46,437 bases of DNA from Bacteroidales bacterium. GTDB lineage: Bacteria > Bacteroidota > Bacteroidia > Bacteroidales > ML635J-15. Position 1 is the stretch's first letter; the number at the start of each line of letters is the position of its first letter. The notes below the pieces were generated by a model. That model saw only the letters and a program-made list of their open reading frames with translations. It was not told the origin of the DNA and did not search any database. A program made the position numbers and the translations under genes. The stretch covers positions 1 through 46,437 of the forward strand of contig JAQIBY010000179.1 in NCBI GenBank assembly GCA_027858835.1, written 5' to 3'. Below are positions 36,001 to 41,767 of this stretch, piece by piece.

Positions 36001-36700
36001 TTCCAAGACCACCATTCCAATTGTAGTTATATGGAGAGCTGCCGTTAATAGCATTTGCTTCGAGGTCAACAGTTTCTCCGCTACATACCGGATTTGGATT
36101 TGCAGTTGCAGTTACTGTGGGGTTTTCAAAAACGGTTAAGGAGATGTTATCTTCTACCGTACACCCATTTGCATCGGTAATCGTTACTGAAAAATTTGTA
36201 TTTCCTGAAGGAGAAACGGTATTTGTTTGATTGCCGGGCAAGCCATTGTTCCAGCTGTAGTTGTATGGAGTCGCACCACCGGAAGGATTCGCATCAATAA
36301 GTGCAGATTCGCCTTCGCAGATTTCTGTAGGGGATAAGTAGAGACCGGAAACCGGCAACTCAAATACTGTGACCGTTATTTGGTCCGTTGCAGAAAGCCC
36401 ATTGTCATCAGTAATTGTTACAGTGTAAGTTGTCGAAATGGCAGGGGTGACATTTTGTGTATTCCCGTTTACGCCATTGCTCCAGGCGAAAGTGTATGGA
36501 ACTGTTCCTAAACTGCCACTTGCACTTAATGTTGATTGTTCTCCCTGACAGATATTCTGTGGTGCAGCAGCAGCAGTAACTGTTGGACCTCCTTTATATA
36601 TCTGATTGTTTGATTCCTGACTTTGTGCAAGTACAAGATTCACAGACATTAAGTATGCCAGTGTAACAGAAATCAAGTGTATTAATTTTAACCTCATCAT
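21050..36700 (-). CDS. 5216-residue SprB-like surface adhesin with type B T9SS sorting domain
   Basis: A giant secreted protein of about 540 kDa. A signal peptide (residues 1-26, ending LVLAQ) is followed by 29 back-to-back Ig/PKD-like repeats of exactly 78 residues (about 37-2298). About 35 SprB-type repeats of 72-88 residues follow (about 2299-5125), and then a type B CHU_C sorting domain (5126-5216): AAFSPNGDGFNDVW, VYNRWGQLLYE, WDGTYNG and PTGAYIYYV. The 78-residue unit has P-P-I-C-x-G-E near its start, APYSYxWDNGLG in the middle and TDxNGC near its end, so each unit has two Cys that may form a disulfide. SprB-type repeats read CxGxxDG...GGTPPYxYxW...L.AGxYxxTVTDxNGC. Known SprB proteins are moved along the cell surface or mediate adhesion; which applies here is unknown. 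The next two genes encode PorP/SprF partners. The frame is intact throughout. Confidence 0.93.
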   Translation of the reverse strand: MMRLKLIHLISVTLAYLMSVNLVLAQSQESNNQIYKGGPTVTAAAAPQNICQGEQSTLSASGSLGTVPYTFAWSNGVNGNTQNVTPAISTTYTVTITDDNGLSATDQITVTVFELPVSGLYLSPTEICEGESALIDANPSGGATPYNYSWNNGLPGNQTNTVSPSGNTNFSVTITDANGCTVEDNISLTVFENPTVTATANPNPVCSGETVDLEANAINGSSPYNYNWNGGLGNSQSHLINPTVDYTYSVSVTDINGCTAEDQVDVQVFDLPSVSADAFPSALCALETGTLSASGVGGSSPYSYIWDNGLGAGDSHIISPADTTTYTVIVTDANGCTGTDDVTVNVWELPIPTATASPLTICENTSTNLNVTSTDGTPPYAYDWSNGLGVGDSHTVFPLSDQTYTVSVADDNGCTAEDAITVTVNSLPNITADASPNPICSGETVNLTAIGGGTIAPYSYFWDNGLGAGQNQTDNPSSSTTYSVTITDGNGCTASDAVLLNTTDNPIPNPVASPNPICPGGSSNLSVTSSGGTVPYTYFWDNGLGAGDSHSVSPASSTTYTVTVTDDTGCTGEASVLLDFSSLPNITLDADPNPVCSGENTDITTTLTGGSSPFMFSWDNGLGNAQNPSASPLVTTTYTLTVTDNNGCTTEEAITVNVNDTPTVTANATPNTICPGQTSNLSAVGAGGSPGYSYQWDNGIGPGANHTVSPASTTTYSVTITDSNGCTSEDQITLTVHDEPVISLDAFPNPICALEISNVSASASGGTPGYLFFWDNGLGNGANHVITPASSTTYSATVTDANGCEDYASIFVQVTELPVVTADAIPNPICEGENVTLNAIGNQGQSPYSYSWDQGLGVGSNHTISPTMTTDYSVTISDDYGCTSQDMVTVTVWDLPTITADATPNPICVGDNTDLAAIAGGTIPPYTYIWDNGLGLGTNFTVTPPSDNTYTVTVQDGNGCTASQAVNVIVTDMPPASPTAAPNPVCSGENVTLSITGTDGTAPYSYVWDNGLGAGQTHIVNPTIPTTYSVTVTDATGCTTEGSILVDIYENPTANLIADPNPICETGSTTLYPNPADGTTPYSFVWDNGLPPIENPVASPVTATTYFVTVTDANGCTVEDFVDVTIEPAPTITVNAIPNPVCSGETVDLSALGFGTTAPYSYDWNQGLGTGQNQTDNPSSSTTYTVTVTDGNGCSAEESIIVNTLDLPNVTADASPNPICEGETVNLSAIAIDGSAPYTYQWNQGLGAGQNQTDNPLITTNYEVTVTDNNACTNSDNITVDVNENPVSNLYSNPNPICEDNNAVLFPDITNGTAPFSYTWDNGLPAIENPIVTPVSSTTYNLTVTDNNGCSITDQVTVDVEPAPNIITDAIPNPICPNTASTISATANGSTAPYTYFWGAGLGNGQNHTVTPSDTTTYYLTVTDGNGCTAEDSVTVNTFEEPTVVATANPNPICSGENATVSATGNNGTAPYTYIWNQGLGAGQSHPVNPLIATTYTVTIADDNGCQAQDDITINVSDLPTTNLTANPNPLCEGETSSMNLTVSNGTPPYNFVWNQGLGNMQNPNVTPTVNTNYIVTVTDASGCTVEDNVMVLVNEQPDVNASASPNVICGGQNSVLSAVGSNGTPPYTYAWDNGLGAGNSHTVNPVNTTTYTVSITDANGCENTDQVTVTVTDSPNLLLTANPNPICSLESVFLSAFATDGTAPYIFDWDNGLGAGATHWDNPVGNTTYVVTVTDNTGCQDIDSIEVVVNELPVVTADATPNPVCNGEPVNLNASSANGLAPYSYSWDNGLGVGDSHTVTPISDETYTVTVTDANGCTAEDFIDVIVGDIPTVTTNALPNPVCIGETTNISATGSGTIAPYTYFWGDGIGPGQNQSVTPASDTIFYVSVTDANGCMGTGSLAVNVHELPEANPIATPNPLCLGESTDLSVSGSNGTAPYSYNWDHGLGAGSTHTVSPIVDETYEVTITDDNSCSNTATVDVTINPIPTIVVTGAPNPVCGGEDAIINATANGTTPPYEYNWDNGLGLGQSHTVNPLITTIYTVIATDANGCTVEGSVTLDAYPAPSVTASANPNPICEGFTSDLEAIGAAGTAPYSFNWDNGLGNGSTHIVSPATSTYYHVTITDFNGCTANDSVELIINENPNLNLTASPQVICDGESSTLTANTTDGTPPYNYAWTPALGPNDSYPVSPAASTSYTVTVTDANGCTNEDQVIVTVNENPTVALDAAPNPICYNENTNLSTNVVGGTPAYTYLWSHSLSDQASHTVTLTATDTYFVTVEDINGCQGTDDVTINVNPEILITVNNITEPDCNGNTNASFELSVSGGSPNYTIDWTNGTDNGNFPASAGGPHTINAIPAGNYQIDVTDAAGCTETYNFTINQPNVLSINLDAINDILCFGETNGSVDYTIGGGTADFELQWDNGLNNDLISGLSSGSHTLSNLEAGNYNLTITDANGCEVFDNFTLIEPTDLSFSVNSTDNVSCYNGADGIITVDIGGGTPDYDLAWDNGTTSGTQNGLSAGTQNITGLPAGNYSITLTDNNACTSIENAVIIEPATELQVSILSITDASCVGVNDGTAEIQVSGGVPAYNYAWDHPNGSGTQITNVTAGDYTVSVTDDWGCEVEFIVTIGQPANGLSASPDVTPVSCLLNSDGSITLNTAGGTAPYTYTWDPNVSSGETAINLAAGDYDVTINDDGTCELILTINVPEDPNTLSAEITDTTHISCNGGNDGEITVTASNGYPPYTFSWTGYPLETGNTLSNLSIGNYEVIVTDNLGCEIILSQTLNEPTPLVITGDSITDILCYGDNTGEIFTTASGGTIPYSYTWENASGTDLGVNADNISGLSAGDYTLFLTDDNNCGPVSQNFTITEPANSLTLNISVDSMPSCSGLSDGGLTATASGGTAPYSYLWDAPIAGNTNSTQTGLSAGSYQLTVTDANNCTAQQNIILNEPTAISININSTDVLCFGDNTGEAIAVVSGGTPGYTYLWEDALNNPVSLDDTASNLGVGDYFLTVSDANGCNQIDNVNISQPDELTATISQVNVSTWGNDDGSATVNPSDGTPTYSYEWEDDSNPGVIISTNQTANNLSAGTYNITVTDANGCIWTGSVTITEPNDPLGGNIITHQNVLCAPDSSGALTAQAYGGTAAYSYYWENSGATWNANTAAITNLPADTYFLTITDANSYEWDTTVTITQPAELIIAGGNHTNNLCFGDSAGTASIVVNGGVPPYNYLWNDPTNSTSDNISNAPAGTYLVLVTDQNGCTADTTITITEPDEIQISITTTANPTCFGDSDGSLSANISGGTGAYNYIWENDASTLISVTDTVIDIPAGDYYLTVTDANGCETQTVYTLTEPSELTASINNTNVTTWGNNDGSASVLAAGGTPTYSYNWEDDANPGVSISNNAAITNLYAGTYNVTVTDANGCEWYGSITITEPNDPLGGNITNHDDVLCAPDSTGQLTASGYGGTPAYSYYWENSSATWSSNSSVITGLPADTYFLTITDANAYEWDTTVIITQPAELIITAGNHTNVLCFGDSTGTASINVSGGIFAYIYQWDDPTLSITDNIANAPAGTYTVIVTDQNACTADTSITITQPNELDLNMIVTAEPLCFGDNNASAGIEISGGTPNYNYSWENSSGSLISLSDTLVNVGSDYYYLTVTDDNGCFINDSIEITDPTVLNATTTNTNVSTWGNNDGSATANPTGGTPTYTYEWVNDSDPGTIISTNQTADNLYAGNYSVTVTDANGCEWYGSVTITEPNDPLGGNIIVHQNVLCAPDSTGMLEAEAFGATPPYSFYWENAVVTLSSDEADFNDLPAGSYFLTITDALGYTWDTAVIISQPPVLEITDTYQTVVTCYGDSTASASIDVSGGTIPYNYVWDGFASTNDTLFNLPEGVYYVSVFDFNGCMADTLIKIETNDSLEMNFLVTAMPLCNGGNEGSLFVTMTGGTNPFSYYWEDEANTNISNTDTVTGLETGNYYLTVTDVNGCMQYDSVFLPEPDPLALSLSGVDATGFGASDAYAWAIESGGTPTYYYQWEDITDPGNILSNQDTLLNVPAGTYSLTLTDDNGCTIEDQITLNQPDELIHTIIGSNVQCNGDTTGGAWLQVSGGVQPYSYSWEDESGTEIWTDSVMIFIPAGTYYVTATDANGYTTNDSITIIQPPALYFGLDSVQNILCNGDNSGYIDLNPNGGTPPYNMEWILTDDPATILDNDDFIENIFAGEYLFTIVDDSTCVYDTIITITQPDSLEVILEAQGDITCYSYNNGFINIDVIGGTPPYQYEWLDDTNTVFETGTDSIGNLGQGAYAVLVSDANFCSSDTMNFFITEPEEFIFNAGIDSVFCFGDSTGSVQLNPAGGTPAFDYVWIFEGDTIIDSNFPALFNLEAGDYEIFVNDANTCLYDTTLTVHEPASYPSLSIDLTDSLDCFGLSNGEITAQINDGTPDYHLIWSNGTGGDGELEDISAGIHIITGIEAGNFIFQLSDGYGCSVIESIFVPEPEEIIIDLFSNNISCNGADDGQIQSVVSGGTSPYFYSWDGNPAGIDTAANNLIPGWHTLEITDANGCTQIDSSYIYQPDSLLVELRDSLFLNCYGDENASTFPIISGGSIPYQAIWTNETGDTIHNTPYITNLGAGMYYLNVTDANGCSFSDSLLVYEPNALSASTESFLTSCPASADGYAVINMDPGAGTPPYSYDWNNPEHSVTDTAINLNAGWWYVTVTDDNNCIYLDSVEVFSPDSLHMSFTITPVQCNNVPGSAVISTIGGTPSYSYEWSTGDSTGIVPNIPAGIHVVTVTDSHSCTWAQQVMIESIGNIHPEIEITEPISCYGARDGELTAILDDGALPFNFDWNTGDTTQSIDELMSGTYFVQVIDAWGCIGNDTLTLTQPEGVTVDFITQDVLCKGGSSGWAQAIANGGNGNFSYAWDADFYGNPYTNLSEGYYTVIATDQEGCSGMETVYIDQPDSAIYALAEARDVTCYGFNNGSGIAQGFGGQAPFQYIWYGPGTDTIYQQQTGATLFPGNYTLLVTDDNGCKYDTIIKIRQPSPIYINVSGSGNPSCSGLEDGWIQLDSITGGTPPYSIHLNGGGISWTQQNPYIDSMPSGQYIINVYDVNRCLQNNDVIILTLVESEENCIRIPAAFSPNGDGFNDVWQIDHLDLYRRCLIQVYNRWGQLLYEGGWNDPFWDGTYNGNPVPTGAYIYYVNLGTNSRKPLTGTVTVIR
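21326..29806 (-). repeat. array of about 35 SprB-type repeats
   Basis: Units vary from about 72 to 88 residues, each ending in a (T/N)(E/Q)P hinge. The change from fixed-length 78-residue units to SprB units is sharp at VNP-EILITVNNITEPDCNG. Toward the C-terminus the units diverge and become richer in Trp and acidic residues. The array ends at the CHU_C domain. Confidence 0.8.
24701..27604 (-). repeat. higher-order repeat, three copies of about 969 bp (four SprB units each)
   Basis: Equivalent codons at the beginning of successive blocks fall at 27604, 26635, 25666 and 24700, giving periods of 969, 969 and 966 bases (323, 323 and 322 residues). Each block starts with a unit lacking the usual Cys and reading TWGN(N/D)DG, and next has a VLCAPDS unit. 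A fourth, decayed block runs from 24700 to about 23718, where TWGNNDG has become GFGASDA. Confidence 0.85.
29807..36592 (-). repeat. 29 in-frame 234-bp repeats coding 78-residue Ig/PKD-like domains
   Basis: Every unit I counted is 78 residues with no insertion or deletion across about 6.8 kb, although the amino-acid sequences differ considerably. A phase check on DNA agrees: the conserved Cys-codon region at 36161 and the next at 35927 are exactly 234 bases apart. The first unit has the early Cys (NICQGE) but has lost the late one (NGL instead of NGC), unlike the other 28. Confidence 0.85.
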
Positions 36701-36882
36701 TCAAAAACCCCTTGCGTTCTTTGCAAATTAGTAAAATGCAATCATAAATACAAATCGTCAGTTAAACTAATGACGAATGCATTTCCCTTAAAGTTGCTTA
36801 ATTAAAAGCTAATTGCTCACAAAATACGGAAAATTTGGTTAAAACTTGAAGGATATGTAAAGAAAAAGAAAAACTATTGCTT
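36701..36882 (-). other. operon spacer with a weak hairpin
   Basis: This 182-base gap between PorP/SprF and the giant adhesin gene is the largest inside the surface operon. CGTCA-G-TTA (36756-36764) can pair with TAA-TGACG (36768-36775) with one bulged base; AT-rich sequence follows in the transcription direction. It could be an attenuator or processing site. I see no TAnnTTTG match in the right orientation, so the giant gene is probably transcribed from upstream. Confidence 0.35.
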
Positions 36883-37806
36883 TTAAAACATAGGTTGGTA
36901 TTGATTTCCTGTTTTTGAGCCTAAATCATAAGCAATTGAAATTTCATGACCACCTTTTGCTGCACTCATTAATTGATTAATGATAATATCATATGAGTAC
37001 ATGAAAGTAAGGTTTTGATATTTGTAGCCAAGGTTCAAAGCAATGGCATCTAAATGGCTGTAACTAAGCCCTGCAAGCATTGATTCATTATATTCCCACA
37101 AACCCCCGAATTCAAAAGTAAAAGGTGCACCGCCAACGATTTCCATATTTATATAGGGATGAATTACTGAAATAGCTTGTCTGCCTAGTGGTATGTGCGC
37201 TCCTGATTGAATGAAAAAATGTCGAACCGATTGAATACCACTGTCGTGATTGTCGTATAGGCGATATTTTGATTTGAATAGTTGCATGATTGAAAATCCG
37301 ACATAATAATTGTCACTAAAAGCAAGTAAGCCGGCATTTGCATCGGGTTTCCAAACTTTGTCAGATAAATTTTCAATCACAACTTCATCGGTATCATCGT
37401 ATAAATCAATTAAACTGCCGTCAATTTTTGATTGCATGATTGTCCAAGCCATGCCGAATGACAAATTCCATTCCTGATTAATATTTAATAGATAGGCATA
37501 ATTAATCATGAAAGCATTTCGGGTATTTGCTCCGGTTTTATCATTCATAATGATAAGCCCTGCAGCCATATCATCTCTGAAAAGGTAGGAGCCGCCCAAG
37601 CTTGAAGTTGTTGGGCTGCCATCAAATCCAACCCATTGTGACCGATGATTTAAAACAATGTTCGGTTTTTCTGGGTCAGCAGCAAAGGCAGGATTGTAAT
37701 AATAATTGGAAAATATGGTATGCCTGAATTGCGGAATTTGCTGCGCAAAACTGCTTCCTGCCAGAATAATTAATAATATGATTAGTCCTGTATGTTTTGT
37801 TTTCAT
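36883..37806 (-). CDS. PorP/SprF family type IX secretion system membrane protein
   Basis: 307 residues with a signal peptide ending near GSSFAQQ and the mature signature IPQFRHTIFSNYYYNPAFAAD, a variant of the family's YNPAxAG start. NHRSQWVGFDGSPTTS then corresponds to the HKQWLG...SPST block of the two paralogues downstream. It begins one base after the stop of the 1319-aa adhesin, so it is most likely that adhesin's partner. It is more distant from the other two PorP/SprF copies than they are from each other, as expected if each tracks its own cargo. Confidence 0.9.
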   Translation of the reverse strand: MKTKHTGLIILLIILAGSSFAQQIPQFRHTIFSNYYYNPAFAADPEKPNIVLNHRSQWVGFDGSPTTSSLGGSYLFRDDMAAGLIIMNDKTGANTRNAFMINYAYLLNINQEWNLSFGMAWTIMQSKIDGSLIDLYDDTDEVVIENLSDKVWKPDANAGLLAFSDNYYVGFSIMQLFKSKYRLYDNHDSGIQSVRHFFIQSGAHIPLGRQAISVIHPYINMEIVGGAPFTFEFGGLWEYNESMLAGLSYSHLDAIALNLGYKYQNLTFMYSYDIIINQLMSAAKGGHEISIAYDLGSKTGNQYQPMF

Positions 37807-37807
37807 C

Positions 37808-40800
37808 TTATCTAATTATTGTCAAATGCCCTTTATGGACATCTCTTCCATTTCCTAGATCGAGTAAATAATAATAGGTTCCTTCGGGGAGATTATTTTC
37901 TTTGAATTTCCCGTTCCAGTCATTGTTGTATCCTGTTTGATGATACACCTGATTCCCATTTCGATTGAATATCCAAACCTTTGAGAAAGGAAATTCTTCA
38001 ATGTTTTCAATAATCCAAACATCATTTTTCCCGTCACCATTTGGGGTAATGGTATTGTGAATAATGACGCAATATTCCGATTCTATTAATTCAATCTCAT
38101 AATCAAAATAACAATCATTAAAATCGGTAATGCTTAAATAATAAAAGCCGTCAGTAATGTCTGTTATTTCCGGGTTTGTGCTACCGGTTGACCAAGCATA
38201 GTAATATGGTTCTGTACCACCACCGGTATGCGTTATTATTTGTCCGTCAGCGATAGAAGAGCAGGAGGGTTGAATGATTTCAACATTCGGATTAATGCTG
38301 TCGGGTTGTATCATGGTGATTTTGACAGTGTCTCTGCAATTAAAGCGGTCTGCTGCGTAAATTGTATAATGTCCGGCTATAAGATTTCTCACTGTATCGA
38401 GTGTTGAAATCTGTTCCCCTTTGTGTACCCATTCAAAATTAAGTGGAGTAAATCCAAGTGGAATATCTGCAAAAGCAATTCCTGTTGAATCTCCAAAACA
38501 CTTAATGGATTGAATGATATTTACCTCCGCATCTATTTGTCCAACTTTATCGACAATGATTTCGGTTGAATCCTGACATCCATGATCATCAGTAACAGTC
38601 ACTCCGCCTTCACCGGTTTCTAATTCAAGCGCATCCGCAGCATTTTCTCCACTCGACCATATGAAATTGTAAGGTAGAGTTCCTCCTGTTGCTTGTGCTT
38701 CTCCTGAACCTGCACTAACACCACATTCTACAGGGTCTGTAGTTGCAGAAATTTCTAGACGGTCAGGTTCTGTTAGCGTGATTTCATTTTGCACATTGCA
38801 TCCATGAGCATCTGTCACTGTAAGGCGATATAGATGGTCAGCATCCAGATCGTATGCCAAGCTATCATTGTAAGTTGTTCCTGATGACCAGTTGTAGTTG
38901 TAAGCTTGTGTTCCTCCTTGAACCTGTGCAGTGACACTTCCGTCTTCCAATCCGAAACATGAAATATGTTCAATGTTTGTGAAGCTTATGCTTAAATTGT
39001 CCGGTTCATCGATAACAATAGGTTCTACGAGTTCACATCCATTGGCATCGGTAAGTGTTACCGTATAGGTTCCTGTGTTGAGTAGTGGTATAGTATCAAC
39101 ATTTGTTGGATATCCATTCCATTCGAGCGTATATGGGGATGTTCCGCCAAATGGTTCAACGGCAAGCCATCCGTCACTTAATCCCTGACAGCTTGGTTCT
39201 CCAATACTTACGTGTAATCCGAGACTGTCGGGTTGTGTGATATATTGTGTGACAGTATCTTCACATCCGTGTGAATCAGTGATGCTGCAAACATAAAGCC
39301 CCGGTGGTAAATTGGATATTGAATCATTGGTTTCGCTGAAATTATGAAACCATTGATATTCGTATGGTGGTGTTCCGCCTTCAGGATGAATCGCAATGTT
39401 TCCATTCGAAGCATTGTAGCAATCAATTATTGTCGCATTTGCCGTGGCGATTAGTGTATCCGGTTGGATTACCTCTATATCTTCGGTAAGCAGACAATTA
39501 TTTTGATCAGTTACTGAAACAGTATAAATGCCTCCGGGAACATTTTCAACATGAGTTCCGGTAAATCCGGCTGCCCACTCAATATTATATGGAGGAGTGG
39601 CACCGCTAATTTGTATGTCAATGCTGCCATCGCTATCGCCATGACAATCGGTTGGACTTGTTGTGGCATTAATACTTAATGCTGTTGGCGGTTCATTTAT
39701 ATATATTGAATCTACAATTGAGCAGCCCATCCAGTCAGTAATTGTAACATAATGCAAACCGGCCGGTAAATTATTTGCGGTGTTATGATTCATTCCATCG
39801 GTTGCGTAAGGATGTGACCAATCATAATAAAACGGATACTGCCCGCCGCTTGTTGATGCTGTGATGGAACCAGTATTTTCTCCGTGGCATAACACTTCTT
39901 CAGCCTCCATGCTGTTGATAATTGGAGGATTGATTTGTATGGAAATATCATCAGAGGTTGTGCAGCCATAGTCGTTTGTTGCCGTTACAGCGTAATAACC
40001 AGGTTCAACTTCTAAGGAATCAACTGCATCCATCATACCGGTATGTATATCACCGGTGCTCCACATAAATGTCAAGGGTGCCAGACTGTCTGTTACTTGT
40101 GCGTAAATGGTATTAATGGTATCTCCGTAGCAATAACTGCCTGGAGGTGCATAAAGATTCATTTGTAATTCTGATTTTGGTTGAGGCTTAATATAAGTTC
40201 CCGGAAATGCAGTGTCCTGAATGAAATTTTCCATTTCCCAGGTTTGGTCAAACCAGGTTAAATCAGCATGTCCTAGCGGGATTTCCCACGAAAAGAGCGG
40301 TCCTATTTCAAAGGGTCCAATATCTTTTTCTTGACTTTCATTTTGATTTTCTTCGCCTGTTGAAACTCCTGGCGATTGTACTGCCGGCGATGTCAGTGAG
40401 ATAATTTGACTGCTGTTTGTTTCAACATCAGGTAGTGTAAATTCAGGCAATGTTGCCGGCTCAATGGCTTGTTTAAACGGTGTTTCAATTTCGATTGACA
40501 CCGAAAGTGCATTAATGGTGAGCACGAAAGCAATGGAATCCCATGTATGGTTTCTGATGGTAGGAGATATGTCATAGGCGACATCAATGTACATTGAATC
40601 CCATTCATGACATGGATAGGTGATGGTTAAATCGTGTCCTACCGGGACATGGATGGTGTCTTCAATGCCTTGTTCATATAAAAAATCGCTATTTTCCGGG
40701 TCGGTTATTTCATATGGTAAATCCAATGGAAATGCCAGTTTTGCCCAGATTGTCGGACAGAATTCAATATCCTGAACCATGTAATTATAGACATCAAAAT

Positions 40801-41767
40801 CGGCACCGAGCAATTCGTAAGCGATAACTGCATTTATATCTCCCAGTGGTGTTTCGATGGGATATATAATTGTGTCTGCGAGAAATTCAAGTGCTTGTTG
40901 GATTGTCTCACCATCAGGAGGAGGAATTAATCCGGCCGCTGAATGTAAAAAGTGAATGATGTCGATGTTGACATTCATGTATAGGCTATCTCCGTGAGCG
41001 ATTAAGCAATTGGTTTCCGTATCTACATAATCTTCGGTTTCAACATAAGGTAATGTAACAAATGCAGTCATTCCAATATCAAACCAGTCTTCAATAACGA
41101 TTGGGACATCATAATCATGACAAAAATGAAAAGTTCCACCTTCCCAGCAGGGATAGACAGCATATTCTTCTCCCGGGTTTCCATTCAAATGAAATAAGGT
41201 GTCTAAAGTATGCGGAACCTGAACATCTGATGGAATCAGATTCACGGTATCGCAACCAAATACACAGAAAATAATATCCATAAAGGGATTAAATTCGTAC
41301 TCTAAATCAAGTGTCATCACACCGACGGGAGGAAATTCAGTACTTAAATCCCATCCATCAGAAACCATATAAGAGGTGTGAATTGTCGCCGGTCCGCCAA
41401 AATCAAATGCAAAATCATTTGGGAAATCCAGTGTGATTTCAACAGGGTAATCTAAATCAAATGAGCCGGTATAAAAACCATGTGCTTCATAAGTTGAACG
41501 CAGATAAGCAAAAATTCCGGTTTGGAAGCCAACGCCAAATTCTTGTCCGAAAATTTCCGTAATTTCCGTAAAGCCCCAATTTTCATCGATGGTCACATCA
41601 AAAAAGGTATGTTCAACATCAATCCCGTATGCATCATCCGGACCCCACATATTTTGGTCGTATGCAGAGTAATGGATGTTATGTTGCAAAATATTTTCTT
41701 GTGCAATGAGAGCAGTGACACCGAAAAGCAGCAAAATGCTTGTAATTGTGATTTTTTGCTTTATCAT
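37808..41767 (-). CDS. 1319-residue SprB-repeat adhesin with unrecognised N-terminal head and type B sorting domain
   Basis: A signal peptide (about 1-22, ending ALIAQ) is followed by about 500 residues I cannot assign. They are beta-rich, acidic and aromatic (YSAYDQNMWGPDDAYGID; FPPVGVMTLDLEYEF), with several scattered Cys. A low-complexity acidic linker (about 455-481, GEENQNESQEKD) and a Pro/Lys segment lead to one atypical and eight typical SprB repeats (about 540-1231), for example CHGDSDGSIDI and CQGLSDGW. The CHU_C sorting domain closes the protein (about 1232-1319): NTITPNGDGKNDVW, IFNRNGNQVY and PEGTYYYLLDL. It should be exported by T9SS with the PorP/SprF encoded one base downstream. 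The N-terminal region is probably the functional part displayed on the repeat stalk. The start overlaps the 179-aa gene by four bases. Confidence 0.92.
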   Translation of the reverse strand: MIKQKITITSILLLFGVTALIAQENILQHNIHYSAYDQNMWGPDDAYGIDVEHTFFDVTIDENWGFTEITEIFGQEFGVGFQTGIFAYLRSTYEAHGFYTGSFDLDYPVEITLDFPNDFAFDFGGPATIHTSYMVSDGWDLSTEFPPVGVMTLDLEYEFNPFMDIIFCVFGCDTVNLIPSDVQVPHTLDTLFHLNGNPGEEYAVYPCWEGGTFHFCHDYDVPIVIEDWFDIGMTAFVTLPYVETEDYVDTETNCLIAHGDSLYMNVNIDIIHFLHSAAGLIPPPDGETIQQALEFLADTIIYPIETPLGDINAVIAYELLGADFDVYNYMVQDIEFCPTIWAKLAFPLDLPYEITDPENSDFLYEQGIEDTIHVPVGHDLTITYPCHEWDSMYIDVAYDISPTIRNHTWDSIAFVLTINALSVSIEIETPFKQAIEPATLPEFTLPDVETNSSQIISLTSPAVQSPGVSTGEENQNESQEKDIGPFEIGPLFSWEIPLGHADLTWFDQTWEMENFIQDTAFPGTYIKPQPKSELQMNLYAPPGSYCYGDTINTIYAQVTDSLAPLTFMWSTGDIHTGMMDAVDSLEVEPGYYAVTATNDYGCTTSDDISIQINPPIINSMEAEEVLCHGENTGSITASTSGGQYPFYYDWSHPYATDGMNHNTANNLPAGLHYVTITDWMGCSIVDSIYINEPPTALSINATTSPTDCHGDSDGSIDIQISGATPPYNIEWAAGFTGTHVENVPGGIYTVSVTDQNNCLLTEDIEVIQPDTLIATANATIIDCYNASNGNIAIHPEGGTPPYEYQWFHNFSETNDSISNLPPGLYVCSITDSHGCEDTVTQYITQPDSLGLHVSIGEPSCQGLSDGWLAVEPFGGTSPYTLEWNGYPTNVDTIPLLNTGTYTVTLTDANGCELVEPIVIDEPDNLSISFTNIEHISCFGLEDGSVTAQVQGGTQAYNYNWSSGTTYNDSLAYDLDADHLYRLTVTDAHGCNVQNEITLTEPDRLEISATTDPVECGVSAGSGEAQATGGTLPYNFIWSSGENAADALELETGEGGVTVTDDHGCQDSTEIIVDKVGQIDAEVNIIQSIKCFGDSTGIAFADIPLGFTPLNFEWVHKGEQISTLDTVRNLIAGHYTIYAADRFNCRDTVKITMIQPDSINPNVEIIQPSCSSIADGQIITHTGGGTEPYYYAWSTGSTNPEITDITDGFYYLSITDFNDCYFDYEIELIESEYCVIIHNTITPNGDGKNDVWIIENIEEFPFSKVWIFNRNGNQVYHQTGYNNDWNGKFKENNLPEGTYYYLLDLGNGRDVHKGHLTIIR

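Noticed and set aside
29807-36592. Regular 234-base periodicity that could suggest a CRISPR or satellite array
   Set aside because: The period is far too long for CRISPR, the units diverge, and all are in one intact reading frame coding 78-residue domains.
21050-36700. Many antisense and out-of-frame open frames of 60-100 codons inside the adhesin gene
   Set aside because: They recur with the repeat phase and follow from codon bias of the main frame; none has its own start context.
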